NCBI GenBank assembly: GCA_020721905.1
Contig: DYLU01000020.1
Location: 1 to 40,925, forward strand
Length of the DNA stretch: 40,925 nucleotides
Source: Leptospira biflexa
Lineage (GTDB): Bacteria > Spirochaetota > UBA4802 > UB4802
Direction of reading: 5' to 3'
Position numbers and translations under genes: made by a program. Positions 8,648-17,772 of this stretch are shown here, one piece after another. Below the pieces are notes generated by a model. It was not told where the DNA came from, searched no databases, and saw only the letters and a program-made list of their open reading frames with translations. Each line of letters starts with the position of its first letter. The first letter of the stretch is position 1.

Positions 8648-9109
8648 ATGAACAACTATGAACGCTACACCCGAATATTAGCCCGTTCGGTTGACCATAT
8701 TTTTAAAAATTTTCTGCATGATCCGGATATTAAAGAGGTATTTGAAAGCCAGTCAAATCAAAATGACCCAAGAGTGACCATTGAACTTAATGGCACTATG
8801 AAGGGTGAACTCATCATAAACTTCCCTGAATCTACACTACAACAGCTAACTAAAAACTTCTTTGCAAATACCAGAACCAACGTAAAGAAATATTACCCTG
8901 ATGTTGCCGGTGAAATAGCAAACCTCATTACAGGAACCTTTATCAATCAACTGCAGTTTATAAAGCACAACCTCAAACCCTCGCCGCCTGAATACAATGA
9001 AGAACAGATACCACTGAAAACATTGTTTGAAAACATAAACCTTTCATTTCAGTCGCGCTTTGGTGGATTTGATATTGATTTTTATTACAAGGATTCACTG
9101 CACCGCTAA
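8648..9109 (+). CDS. CheX/CheC-like phosphatase-domain protein
   Basis: A 153-residue protein with the layout of the CheX family (chemotaxis phosphatases acting on CheY-P). A strand-rich first half has GTMKGELIINFPESTLQQL. The helix DVAGEIANLITGTFINQL carries the E-x-x-N pair used for catalysis (E and N of EIAN), and the C-terminus has FGGFDIDFYY. The open frame begins at 8591, but GGGAGAA at about 8633-8639 and the ATG at 8648 mark the start. No chemotaxis genes are nearby, so its response-regulator partner is unknown. Its stop codon overlaps the start of the symporter gene by one base (TAATG), which implies co-translation. Confidence 0.65.
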   Translation: MNNYERYTRILARSVDHIFKNFLHDPDIKEVFESQSNQNDPRVTIELNGTMKGELIINFPESTLQQLTKNFFANTRTNVKKYYPDVAGEIANLITGTFINQLQFIKHNLKPSPPEYNEEQIPLKTLFENINLSFQSRFGGFDIDFYYKDSLHR

Positions 9110-10815
9110 TGTCACCAATTGATTTCATCATTGTTGCTTTGTATCTGCTGTTCAGCATGTTTATAGCTTTCATGTATGCAAAGCGTGTGCGCACCAGCAC
9201 ACAGCAGTTTTTTCTTTCCGGCCGGAATCTTCCCTGGTGGATAGCTGGTACTGCTATGGTTGCAACAACCTTTGCAGCCGACACGCCGCTGGCTGTCACC
9301 GAGCTTGTACGCAGTGGTGGTATAGCAGGTAACTGGCTGTGGTGGAATATGGTTGCCGCTAATATTGTGACTGTTTTCTTCTTTGCAAAATTATGGCGGC
9401 GCGCAGGGATTACCACCGACATTGAGTTCATTGAAATCCGCTATAGCGGCAAAGAAGCATCATTTTTACGGGGGTTTAAGGCACTCTATTTAGGATTATT
9501 TGCCAACTGCATCATCATGGGATGGGTCAATGTAGCACTTGCTCAAATACTTGCATACATGTTTGGCATTCAGCAAATGTATGTATTTTTTATTGTCATT
9601 GCAACAATGATTTTTGTAGGGCTGTATGCTGCAGTAGGCGGTTTGTGGGCAGTAGCAGTCACCGATGTTGTGCAATTCATCATTGCCATGGCTGGATGCA
9701 TTGTTCTTGCTTTTGTCGTCGTTTCCCACCCGCCAGTTAACGGCATTGAAGGCCTGAAACAACATCTGCCACCGCATACACTTTCATTTTTCCCGTTTGG
9801 CGATAGCGCTTCGATCCCACTGGCCGCATTTTTACTATATATATGCGTTCAATGGTGGGCATCCTGGTATCCAGGTGCTGAACCTGGCGGCGGCGGATAT
9901 GTTGCTCAAAGGATGATGTCATCAAAAGATGAAAAGCACTCGCTCAAAGCAACCCTCTGGTTTACGATAGCTCATTTTACATTGCGTCCCTGGCCGTGGG
10001 TTATTGTTGCCCTTGCAACCATTGTATTATACCCTGCAGTACCGGCTGAGGAGTCAAAAGCAACCTATATATTTGCCATCCGTGACTTTTTGCCTCAAGG
10101 GTTAAAGGGACTCCTTGTAGCTGCATTCCTGGCAGCGTACATGTCAACTATCTCAACACACTTAAACTGGGGCAGTTCATATCTGGTTAATGACCTTTAC
10201 CAACGTTTTATTGCCCCCAAAAAAAGTGAACGGCATTATGTTGTCATTGCTCAAGTATGTACCATAGCCCTGGCGATCATCTCCAGTGCACTTATCTTTG
10301 TCATTGATTCCATATCTTCTGCCTGGGCTTTCATCATAGAATGCGGTGCAGGCATAGGGCCGGTACTTATGCTGCGCTGGTACTGGTGGCGCATCAATGC
10401 ATGGTCCGAAATTACTGCTATGATTGCTCCCATACCTGCAGTTATTGTATCACATGCAGTGCTGGGTGTTTCCTTCCCCTACAATCTTTTAATCATTGTC
10501 CCTTTTACAACACTGTGCTGGCTGGCAGTAACATTTTTAACAGAGCCAGTTGATAATGACAAACTCCAGTCATTTTATACAACGGTGAAGCCGGAATTTG
10601 GTTTTACCCCATTACGAAAGGCTATGCAGCATCCAGCAAATAACAGGCTTTTAGTGATACGGATAGTACAAACACTGCTGGGTATTATTGCAACATACAC
10701 TCTGCTATTTGGCATTGGCGCACTTATATTACATAAAGATTTTGGGTATACCGGTATGGCTGTTTTTGCAGTAAGCTTTGCGTTACTGCTTTATCTTCTT
10801 TCTAAAGAAAGATAA
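9109..10815 (+). CDS. Sodium:solute symporter (SSS family)
   Basis: A 568-residue inner-membrane transporter with about 13 hydrophobic helices. Family marks are the N-terminal YLLFSMFIAFMYAKR with FFLSGRNLPWWIAGTAM (residues 38-54), the AADTPLAVTE stretch that lines the Na+ site, GLYAAVGGLWAVAVTDVVQ, GGGGYVAQRMMSSKDEKHS and FLAAYMSTISTHLNWGSSYLVNDLY. The last two are typical of sodium/sugar- and sodium/acid-coupled members. Substrate cannot be read from sequence. The start overlaps the stop of the CheX-like gene (TAATG at 9107-9111). The 290 bases after it (10816-11105) show no gene or clear structure, apart from the ribosome binding site of moeA at the end. Confidence 0.9.
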   Translation: MSPIDFIIVALYLLFSMFIAFMYAKRVRTSTQQFFLSGRNLPWWIAGTAMVATTFAADTPLAVTELVRSGGIAGNWLWWNMVAANIVTVFFFAKLWRRAGITTDIEFIEIRYSGKEASFLRGFKALYLGLFANCIIMGWVNVALAQILAYMFGIQQMYVFFIVIATMIFVGLYAAVGGLWAVAVTDVVQFIIAMAGCIVLAFVVVSHPPVNGIEGLKQHLPPHTLSFFPFGDSASIPLAAFLLYICVQWWASWYPGAEPGGGGYVAQRMMSSKDEKHSLKATLWFTIAHFTLRPWPWVIVALATIVLYPAVPAEESKATYIFAIRDFLPQGLKGLLVAAFLAAYMSTISTHLNWGSSYLVNDLYQRFIAPKKSERHYVVIAQVCTIALAIISSALIFVIDSISSAWAFIIECGAGIGPVLMLRWYWWRINAWSEITAMIAPIPAVIVSHAVLGVSFPYNLLIIVPFTTLCWLAVTFLTEPVDNDKLQSFYTTVKPEFGFTPLRKAMQHPANNRLLVIRIVQTLLGIIATYTLLFGIGALILHKDFGYTGMAVFAVSFALLLYLLSKER

Positions 10816-11105
10816 CTTTTATTATAGATAACAGATGTAGAAACAAATACTATCAGTGAAATGATACACGAATGCCCTCAAATATTTTATAAGGACTGAA
10901 ATCTCTTTTTTAAAGTTCTACAATAATACATCAATGGTGAACTTCAAACGCAAACTTACCCTGTAATCCAATAACCATATATAATTCTTGACGTCTGCAA
11001 TCCATTTATATGATATAAACAAACATTATTTAAAAATTGTAAATACCATTAGTAGCGGTACAATGTCACCTATACAGTGTTTATTGTGCCATTTGGGAGG
11101 GACTG

Positions 11106-12329
11106 ATGATTACACCTGACAAAGCCCTAAGCATCATACTGTCACATATACAGCCATTGCCAGTTGAAAAGGTTCACTTTACACTGGCCCATAACCGCAT
11201 CTGTGCTGAAGATATTTATGCAACAGCAAATATTCCCTTTCACAACAATTCAGCCATGGACGGCTATGCGATAGTAGCCAGTGATACGCTCAATGCCTCA
11301 AATAATAACCCTGTCACTCTGCCCATTGCTGGCGAATACCAGGCAGGAATCATCCATGCACCCAAATCGGTTAAGTCAGGGCAGGCTATACGCATCATGA
11401 CGGGTGCTCCTATTCCGCCAGGTGCTGATGCCGTAGTTGAAAAAGAAGCAACAACAGAAGATAATAATCAGGTAACAATATTTCGCCAGGTAAAAGAAGG
11501 GGAAAACATCCGCCAGGCAGGTGAAGATATTAAAAGAGGTGATTGTATTGTTCAGCGGGGAACTAAAATTACACCTGCAATCGTTGGCCTTTTAGCATCA
11601 ACAGCCAATGTTACAGTAACTGTCGCACAAAAACCGCATGTAGCCATACTGGCAACAGGCGATGAGATTTTTGAACCAGGAACACCATTGCAGGAAGGAA
11701 TAGTCATAAATTCAAATGCATACACGCTGATGGCACTGGTGGATGAATATGGTGGCGTGCCGCACTATATTGGTATTGCACGCGACAGCCTGGAGGCAAG
11801 CAAAGAAGCACTCAAACAGGCACTATCGTGCGATATCATTATTTCTTCCGGCGGCGTTTCAGAAGGCAACTATGATTTCATGAGCAGTGCTGTTGTTGAA
11901 CTGGGATTTACGCTTTTAGTTGAACGGATTGCCATGAAACCGGGTAAACCCTGCATATTTGCCCACCGGGGGAACATATTATATTTTGGACTACCGGGAA
12001 ATCCTGTATCGTCAATGGTGTCCTTCATTGAGTTTGTGCGTCCTGCCATGTTGACCATGCAGGGGGCAAAGGCTCTCCAAAAACCGCTTATTAAAGCTAT
12101 ATGCCAGGAACCCATAAAGCGTAAAAACGATGGCCGAACACATTTCATCCGCGGAATTGTATCGTTTGAAGATGGACAGGCAACTGTACGTATAACAGGA
12201 CCTCAAGGCTCAGGGATCCTGCGTTCAATGGCACTGGCAAATTGCCTGATTATACTGCCACCTGACAGGCTCAGCGTTGCCAGAGGTGAACCAGTTGATG
12301 TCCAGCTTATACTTCATCCCGAAGTGTAA
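11106..12329 (+). CDS. moeA: Molybdopterin molybdotransferase
   Basis: MoeA inserts molybdate into adenylylated molybdopterin to finish molybdenum cofactor. Motifs in order are FHNNSAMDGYAIVA (about residues 40-53), RIMTGAPIPPGADAVVEKEA (95-114), HVAILATGDEIFEPG, INSNAYTLMALV, DIIISSGGVSEGNYDFM, MKPGKPCIFA and FGLPGNPVSSMVSF. The length of 407 residues is typical. GGGAGGGA just upstream gives the start. The PP-loop gene follows after three bases, so the two are one operon. The cofactor would serve Mo/W enzymes; selenium-dependent formate dehydrogenases are the usual users of both this pathway and the Sec locus at 1.4-6.1 kb, but none is in the window. Confidence 0.95.
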   Translation: MITPDKALSIILSHIQPLPVEKVHFTLAHNRICAEDIYATANIPFHNNSAMDGYAIVASDTLNASNNNPVTLPIAGEYQAGIIHAPKSVKSGQAIRIMTGAPIPPGADAVVEKEATTEDNNQVTIFRQVKEGENIRQAGEDIKRGDCIVQRGTKITPAIVGLLASTANVTVTVAQKPHVAILATGDEIFEPGTPLQEGIVINSNAYTLMALVDEYGGVPHYIGIARDSLEASKEALKQALSCDIIISSGGVSEGNYDFMSSAVVELGFTLLVERIAMKPGKPCIFAHRGNILYFGLPGNPVSSMVSFIEFVRPAMLTMQGAKALQKPLIKAICQEPIKRKNDGRTHFIRGIVSFEDGQATVRITGPQGSGILRSMALANCLIILPPDRLSVARGEPVDVQLILHPEV

Positions 12330-12332
12330 TGT

Positions 12333-13325
12333 ATGAACAAAAAGGCAATAGCACTGTATTCAGGAGGTCTGGATAGCCTTGTAGCTGCAGCTATTATTCA
12401 AAAACAGGGTATTGAGGTTATTGGTCTGCATTGTATTTTGCCTTCCGTTGACCCGGAAATGAACCCTGACAGTCTTAAAGCTTCACAACTTGCAAAGCAG
12501 ATTAATCTTCAGCTTGTATTTTATCGATGTGATGATGAATATGCAAGGGTTATAGCTCATCCCAAACATGGATACGGAAAATACGCTAACCCCTGCATTG
12601 ATTGCAAAATCTTCTTTCTACAAAAAGCTAAAGAATACATGGAAAAGCTTAATGCTTCCTTTGTCATTACCGGAGAGGTTGTTGGCCAGCGACCAATGTC
12701 ACAGTATAAATCAATGCTTAGGCATATAGAAAAAGAATGCGGACTTGAAGGCCATTTACTGCGACCATTATCTGCAAAACTTTTGCCACCTACAATCCCT
12801 GAACAGGTAGGCATGGTTGATAGAAGCGGCCTTTATGGCATTGCCGGGCGTTCGCGCAATAAACAATTTGCATTAGCTCAGGAATTCGGCATAACACAAT
12901 TTCAATCGCCAGCTGGTGGATGCTTTTTAACCATGCCGCACATTGCATCGCGTGTTAAAGATTATATTGCTCACCCTCCGTTAAGCAGCGTAGACCTATA
13001 TCTCAGCACTATCGGCAGGCATTATCGACTGCATGAATATGCAACAATAATAGTAGCACGGAATGAAAACGAATGCACTATCCTGAAACGGTATAAGCAA
13101 GAAGCTTCCTTTTTTGCAGATCCTTCTTTTAAAGGACCGGTCATCTATGGTAAAGGAACCATCCATCAAAGTGACTACCCGATACTTGCACAGATACTGG
13201 CACGATACGGCAGACCACTACCAGATGAAAACAATGTTGCATTATTTATGAAGGGACGCCATACTGCAACATTAGTGTCATACAATCCAATAGACGATGC
13301 AACATTATCAAAGATGCGGATCTGA
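12333..13325 (+). CDS. PP-loop ATPase, MnmA/ThiI-like RNA thiolation enzyme
   Basis: 330 residues. The N-terminal PP-loop ATP-binding motif ALYSGGLDSLVAA (residues 7-19) adenylates the target base. A Cys pair, NPCIDC (C88, C91), and a later Cys in SPAGGCFLTMP (about residue 200) match the positions used in persulfide transfer by MnmA-like enzymes. GEVVGQRPMSQ is also typical. The last 90 residues (TIGRHYRLHEYATIIVARNENE onward) look like the small NFACT-R/DUF814-type domain found at the C-terminus of this MnmA-related family. Product: a thiolated base or related sulfur-transfer product, substrate not shown. The start ATG lies three bases after moeA, hence operon with it. Confidence 0.8.
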   Translation: MNKKAIALYSGGLDSLVAAAIIQKQGIEVIGLHCILPSVDPEMNPDSLKASQLAKQINLQLVFYRCDDEYARVIAHPKHGYGKYANPCIDCKIFFLQKAKEYMEKLNASFVITGEVVGQRPMSQYKSMLRHIEKECGLEGHLLRPLSAKLLPPTIPEQVGMVDRSGLYGIAGRSRNKQFALAQEFGITQFQSPAGGCFLTMPHIASRVKDYIAHPPLSSVDLYLSTIGRHYRLHEYATIIVARNENECTILKRYKQEASFFADPSFKGPVIYGKGTIHQSDYPILAQILARYGRPLPDENNVALFMKGRHTATLVSYNPIDDATLSKMRI

Positions 13326-13403
13326 ATCATACCGGGATGTATAGTAGCTGTATATCCTGTATATGTTTTTTAACACAATGAGATTATATACAGTGAGGGC
13401 CAC

Positions 13404-14012
13404 ATGAAAAAAACGGTATCATTTTTAGTATCAGGACGTGGATCAAATTTCAATGCTGTTGCCAATGCAATTATCGAAGGTGATATCCCTGCAACAGTGG
13501 GCATTGTAATTTCTGATAAGCAAGGAGTAAAAGCCCTTGACATAGCCCGCCAGCTTTCAATACCAGCTTTTTTTGTTAATCCCAGAGAATACCCCGCGCG
13601 TCAGGATCATGAAAAAGCTATTATTGAGCTTTTACGAAAATACGAAACTGATCTTGTGGTCACTGCGGGATATATGCGCCTTTTAACACCATACTTTGTT
13701 AATGCATTTAAGAACAGGATCATCAATATACATCCTGCACTACTTCCCTCATTCCCCGGTACTCATGCTCAAAAGCAGGCACTTGAGTACGGCGTCAAAA
13801 TTTCAGGATGCACCACACATTTTATTGATGAAGGCACTGACTCAGGACCAATTATCATGCAAAAAGCCGTACCGGTCTATGACGATGATACCCAAGACAC
13901 ACTCTCAGCACGTATCCTTAAGGAAGAACATCAGATACTGATTGAATCGGTAAAGCTTTTTTGCCTGGATAAACTTATTGTAAAGGAAAGAAAAGTTTTT
14001 GTTGTGCGATAG
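13404..14012 (+). CDS. purN: Phosphoribosylglycinamide formyltransferase
   Basis: PurN transfers the formyl group of 10-formyl-THF to GAR, the third step of purine synthesis. 202 residues, normal length. It has the phosphate-binding SGRGSNFNAV (10-19), TAGYMRLL (87-94), and the catalytic set N108, H110 (INIHPALLPSFPG) and D146 (FIDEGTDSGPII). GAGGG lies upstream of the ATG. It appears to be its own unit, 78 bases after the PP-loop gene. Oddly, its last codon and stop (CGA TAG) are part of the recurrent word GCGATAGTTACTGGT, which starts at 14006. Confidence 0.95.
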   Translation: MKKTVSFLVSGRGSNFNAVANAIIEGDIPATVGIVISDKQGVKALDIARQLSIPAFFVNPREYPARQDHEKAIIELLRKYETDLVVTAGYMRLLTPYFVNAFKNRIINIHPALLPSFPGTHAQKQALEYGVKISGCTTHFIDEGTDSGPIIMQKAVPVYDDDTQDTLSARILKEEHQILIESVKLFCLDKLIVKERKVFVVR

Positions 14013-14016
14013 TTAC
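14006..14016 (+). repeat. Recurrent word GCGATAGTTAC (one of four exact copies)
   Basis: Exact copies begin at 14006, 20301, 22274 and 36601. Near copies are GCGATAGTAAC at 29992 and ACGATAGTAAC on the minus strand across the thiolase stop codon (32496-32506). The core GCGATAG occurs at least 20 times in the window on both strands. The copies at 14006, 29992, 36601 and 32506 sit at or just after stop codons. Confidence 0.6.
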
Positions 14017-14243
14017 TGGTTAGCTCGCTATTGCAAATCATTACCCTTTTATAAATAAAATACTTGCATAAAATTTCACTATACACTATAGAGTGAGCAG
14101 TCCTGAATCATGTTCTCAATTTATTTCAGGATTGTCATAGTATTATCCTGAACCCTTATTATATCATGATTGACTTGATTTAGGATAATAATTTTTTAAT
14201 TGTTTCCAGGCAATGCTTTTCATAACAGGGCAGGCCATATTGA

Positions 14244-14267
14244 CAGCTTCTGTTATGACAGAAGCTG
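14244..14267. other. Perfect nine-pair hairpin in a 300-base gap
   Basis: CAGCTTCTG (14244-14252), loop TTATGA, CAGAAGCTG (14259-14267). There is no T run after it, so it is not a standard intrinsic terminator. The gap 14013-14312 between purN and the membrane-protein gene shows nothing else I can support. Confidence 0.5.
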
Positions 14268-14312
14268 GTAACTGGAATTATACTCACTATATTCTATTTG
14301 GGGAGGGAGTCT

Positions 14313-14849
14313 ATGGGGTTACTTTCTATAGTTTTATTATGTATTTTTTATACAATAATCATTGTTATTATGTACGAATACTATAAACTTTTCAATTCAA
14401 AGGATGAATATACAAAACAGGAATTAAAACAGGTAATTTTCCTCATTCCCGATCACTGGTTGCCATTATTATCCAAATTCAGATTATACCCGGTATATGC
14501 GCTGCTATCACTTGTCTTTGGCATATTAATCCCGTTACTGTCAACCAACTGGTTTTTCCAGTCATCCGTATTCTGTATTCTTTTATTCATAATCCTGCCA
14601 CAGATACGCAGGTCGTACAAACCAATGGAAGTCACTGTATCTGATTCCTTTTATGATGCGGTAGCTGCAGCAATTTCACACTATTACGAAATCATCATCT
14701 TTTTTTATTCATCAGGAACGTTGTCATCACTGACATTTACATGGATTACTGAAAAAGATCTTTCATTTTTATGGTTTTTGTTTAATGCTATTATCATATA
14801 TAGCATCATGTTTTTCATGTTGGCTTCTATGGATAAGGAAAATGTATAA
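14313..14849 (+). CDS. Hypothetical membrane protein
   Basis: I do not recognise this 178-residue protein. Hydrophobic helices are visible at about residues 2-22 (LLSIVLLCIFYTIIIVIMYEY), 54-72 (YALLSLVFGILIPLL), 75-93 (FQSSVFCILLFIILP), 123-142 and 150-172. A charged linker (NSKDEYTKQELKQ) follows the first helix. The frame is open from TTG 14298, but GGGAGGGAG directly precedes the ATG at 14313. It stands alone, with a hairpin upstream and about 230 AT-rich bases before the next gene. Confidence 0.6.
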   Translation: MGLLSIVLLCIFYTIIIVIMYEYYKLFNSKDEYTKQELKQVIFLIPDHWLPLLSKFRLYPVYALLSLVFGILIPLLSTNWFFQSSVFCILLFIILPQIRRSYKPMEVTVSDSFYDAVAAAISHYYEIIIFFYSSGTLSSLTFTWITEKDLSFLWFLFNAIIIYSIMFFMLASMDKENV

Positions 14850-15042
14850 AAATTTTTTGCACTATTATCCAGAAAATTTGTACTATCATATATTGTTTTA
14901 AATAATATGCTATGAGTAGTGTAGGGAATTAATACCTAAAAATTTTATTTTTTATGTTGACGTTTATTTTTATTTTTATTACTATTTGCCTTAAGTATAT
15001 GGTATATCCCTATACGCGCTTAGTTTATTAATAATATAATAT

Positions 15043-15054
15043 GGGGTTAACCCC
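15043..15054. promoter_or_regulatory. Perfect palindrome before the lipoprotein gene
   Basis: GGGGTTAACCCC is a perfect 12-bp palindrome lying 23 bases before the start codon at 15078, just ahead of the ribosome binding site. It is GC-rich in a very AT-rich leader. Could be an operator or a short RNA hairpin. Confidence 0.4.
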
Positions 15055-15077
15055 CTAAAGAGAAGGAGGAGCTGTTT

Positions 15078-15530
15078 ATGAAAAAGCTTTTATTAGTTGC
15101 ATTAATTGCTGTGGTAGCAATTAGCTTTACAGCATGCGGATCACAAAAGATGGGTGGTCAGGTTAAAGGTGAATCATTTATATCTGAAGGGTGGGTAACA
15201 CCTGACATATTCAGAGTAACCTCCACAGGAGCACCAAAACCAGGGTTAAAGAACAAAATCCAGAGACGAGGAACAGCAAAGGAAGCAGCTATTATTATGG
15301 CTGAAAAACGAATAATTGAAAAATTTGTTGGTGCCCGTTTGGAAGGTGCCGCCGGAGCTGCTGATTATGCATCCACCGGTGTTGCAGTAGCAAAAGAATT
15401 TGGTGGCCTTATAAAAGGTGGAACCATTGTTAAAGAAACCTATGATGATGATGATAATTGCGAAATCGTCTATCAGGTTGAGAAAAAAGGTTTAAAGAAA
15501 GAAGTTGAAGGCGGCGCATACGAGAAATAA
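15078..15530 (+). CDS. LPP20-like lipoprotein
   Basis: 150 residues. The signal peptide is MKKLLLVALIAVVAISFTAC, with the lipid-bearing Cys at position 20 (lipobox FTAC). The mature part has FISEGWVTPDIFRVTSTG, then RRGTAKEAAIIMAEKRIIEKF, the helix typical of LPP20/FlgT-like small envelope lipoproteins. A Gly/Ala-rich middle, an acidic DDDDN turn and the strand CEIVYQVEKKGLK follow. Probably attached to the outer membrane or periplasmic face. AGGAGGAG gives the start; a strong terminator follows at 15557. Single-gene unit. Function within the family is unknown; assignment by pattern memory. Confidence 0.7.
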   Translation: MKKLLLVALIAVVAISFTACGSQKMGGQVKGESFISEGWVTPDIFRVTSTGAPKPGLKNKIQRRGTAKEAAIIMAEKRIIEKFVGARLEGAAGAADYASTGVAVAKEFGGLIKGGTIVKETYDDDDNCEIVYQVEKKGLKKEVEGGAYEK

Positions 15531-15556
15531 TTCAATTTCATTCCAGTAAAATGAAA

Positions 15557-15584
15557 GCAGGCATTTATATGCCTGCTTTTTTAT
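15557..15584 (+). terminator. Intrinsic terminator of the lipoprotein gene
   Basis: GCAGGCAT (15557-15564), loop TTAT, ATGCCTGC (15569-15576), then TTTTTT. It ends at the 3' end of the opposite-strand nitroreductase remnant. Confidence 0.9.
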
Positions 15585-15983
15585 TTTGTATGGATAATAA
15601 AAAAATCCTGAAGAGCATTATCGTATCGCCATTCAATCCGGGCATCTCTTTTTGGAATGCGATAGTATCTAACCACAGGATATCCCAAGAGTATTGTTCC
15701 GTATACATTATTTTCATCCGGGATTAGCAAAGCTTTCTTCAAGGAATGATATACCATTGCACACCATGTAAAATAGACATTCCTCAGCCTTAAGCTTTGG
15801 GAGACTCAATGCACCATGGGGACAGATTGCAACACAATGTCCACATTCAATACATATAGACCCGGCAGTATTTAGTGTTTGTGGAATACCATTATCATCA
15901 ACTGAGATTATCTTCATAGGACATTCCATAACACACAACTTGTCCTTTTTGCACTTTTCTTTATCTACAATTATTGCCGGCAT
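15581..15983 (-). pseudogene. Collapsed ferredoxin-nitroreductase fusion
   Basis: From ATG 15983 the frame encodes a two-cluster ferredoxin domain (CKKDKLCVMECPM, then CIECGHCVAICPHGALSL), the usual N-terminus of ferredoxin-nitroreductase fusions. After KAEEC at about residue 68 it runs out of family and stops at 15714. In another frame, downstream, the genuine nitroreductase C-terminus continues to TAA 15581: FTWCAMVYHSLKKAL, NNVYGTILLGYPVVRYYRIP, RDARIEWRYDN. The central FMN-binding part, normally about 150 residues, is missing. So an internal deletion with a frameshift fused the ends. The short frame (89 residues) may still give a ferredoxin-like protein. An intact gene would have been an FMN flavoprotein reductase. 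Confidence 0.8.
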
Positions 15984-16139
15984 ACCACACTCCTTTAAAA
16001 ATAAAGATTATATTTACTACATTATCAGTACAACTATAAATACAACACCACCTGTTTTGCAAATAAAGGTTAGGAATGATACACGTATTTATTATTCCAC
16101 ATTCTATTATAGGTGCCTCTATGCGGTTATCAAAAAACG

Positions 16140-16928
16140 TTAAACGGTAAGGTTACCACTTAACACTGTTACAGCTTCCCCACCAATATATACCCTGGAT
16201 TCACTCATCAAAACTTTCAAAACACCACCACGCTGTGAAGCCTGGTAAGCGGTGAATGTATTTTTTTGTAGTTTTTGTTGCCAGTAAGGGCCTAAACAAC
16301 AATGTGCAGATCCAGTGACGGGATCTTCATCTACCCCAAGACCAGGAGCAAAAAATCTTGATACAAAATCATATCCCATTCTGGAAGATCGTGCTGTTAT
16401 GATCACACCTCTGCTATCCATTTTTTTTAAGGCTATAAAATCAGGATTTAGTTCAAGAATCTCTTTTTCTGTCTTAACTTCAATAAGATAATCCATCCTG
16501 TTTTTACCTGTGTACACAGGTTTAACACCCAATGCTTCAATAACCCAGTGAGGAATTGAATATTCTGTGGCTATCTCCTGAGGGAAATCCATTGTAATTA
16601 TATCGCCCTCCTTTTTAACTGTAAGCAACCCGCTTCTGGTATGAAACTTTAGCTCTTGCTGAGCAGTAGCTATATGCTGTTCATACACTACATGCGATGT
16701 GGCAAGAGTGGCATGACCACACAAATCTACCTCTTGAAGCGGGGCAAACCACCTGAGTATAAAACCTGTATCCTGTGGCAATACAAATGCCGTTTCAGGG
16801 CAATTCATTTCACGTGCTATTGACTGCATTAATGCATCTGGAATCGGTGAGGACAATATACATACTGCTGCGGGATTACCCCTAAAGGGTTCCTGAGTAA
16901 ATGCATCAACTATATATGCCGGTATCAT
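16140..16928 (-). CDS. PhzF-family isomerase/epimerase-like protein
   Basis: 262 residues, the usual length of PhzF/diaminopimelate-epimerase-fold proteins. N-terminal VDAFTQEPFRGNPAAVCIL, catalytic-Glu motif NCPETAFVLP (E45), DLCGHATLATSHVVYE, and the second half with GVDEDPVTGSAHCCLGPYW (Asp/His of the active site). Members isomerise small acids; the substrate of most, including this one, is unknown. AAGGAG precedes the ATG at 16928. The start lies inside the last codons of the upstream CPBP reading frame (a 23-base overlap if the amber stop at 17101 is ignored), so the two were a coupled pair. Confidence 0.85.
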   Translation of the reverse strand: MIPAYIVDAFTQEPFRGNPAAVCILSSPIPDALMQSIAREMNCPETAFVLPQDTGFILRWFAPLQEVDLCGHATLATSHVVYEQHIATAQQELKFHTRSGLLTVKKEGDIITMDFPQEIATEYSIPHWVIEALGVKPVYTGKNRMDYLIEVKTEKEILELNPDFIALKKMDSRGVIITARSSRMGYDFVSRFFAPGLGVDEDPVTGSAHCCLGPYWQQKLQKNTFTAYQASQRGGVLKVLMSESRVYIGGEAVTVLSGNLTV

Positions 16929-17772
16929 TGTATTTCTCCTTATTTTTCCATGAATAAAGAATTATCAGAGCAAAAATTATCTGTACTAAAGTTCTGTAAT
17001 ATTTTGTTTCATCAGGTATATTTATAAATTCACCAAAAAAATTTATACAAAAATGAAACAATACTCCTGAAGTAATGCTATGCTTATTATGGTGATATAC
17101 CTAATCCATCATAATACTTAAAGGGTAAAATTGAATCATAAAATCAATCATGAGAAAAAGCGATGGATGCATAAGCTGATTCTGGTATGTGCCATGAATG
17201 AAAAACAAGGGCAAATGCCACATCATCCAGAAAAATCCCAGTATAACACTTGCTGTAATTTTTGAGTATGACTGTTCAAGATGATCGAGCGCGTACCCAC
17301 GCCATCCCAATTCTTCAGGAATTGGACCAAAGATTAACATTAAAAACATGAATGGGATAATAGATAAAGGATTTTCTAAAAATGTATCCAATGTTTTAAG
17401 TTGCGGCCATAAACCGGTAATACTGTAATGCAACAATAAACCTGAAAAAGTTGTAACAGGTATCACAAGGAATATAAACAAATAGAATCCAGGCTTTATC
17501 AATCTGATATCTAATGATCGCTTTAGAAAACTTCTCAAGTAACTGTCACCCTTTCGTTTAGCTAGTATAATTCCGGTTGCTGAGGGGGCAATGCCACCAC
17601 ATACATAAAACAGTATCATAACAGGATTATTTATTGGCAAGCCTCTAATAATAGGCAAAAGCCACATTCCCCAGGACCAGATAAAAGTAATGGTAAAGAA
17701 TGTATAATGATTTTTCACTTTTTTATCGTTATTTGTGGTATGTAAGAACCTTACAAACTTGTTCTCCACCAT
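16906..17772 (-). pseudogene. CPBP-family membrane protease split by an amber codon
   Basis: CPBP (Abi/CAAX-like) intramembrane metalloprotease. Residues 1-223 carry several hydrophobic helices, motif 1 PEELGWRGY (E153, E154) and motif 2 FFWMMWHLP (H186). The frame stops at TAG 17101-17103. It then stays open for 64 more codons in the same frame to TGA 16906, and these encode the family's missing end: SGVLFHFCINFFGEF (the H-x3-N motif) and YYRTLVQIIFALIIL. Relatives often have Trp at or near this spot, so a TGG to TAG change is likely. Intact length would be 288 residues. Either a nonsense pseudogene, a sequencing error, or suppressed amber. The downstream phzF-like gene overlaps the end of this frame. 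Confidence 0.8.

Noticed and set aside
15714-15983. An ordinary small ferredoxin gene
   Set aside because: The downstream frame clearly encodes the nitroreductase C-terminus, so this is a remnant of a larger fusion, though a ferredoxin may still be made.
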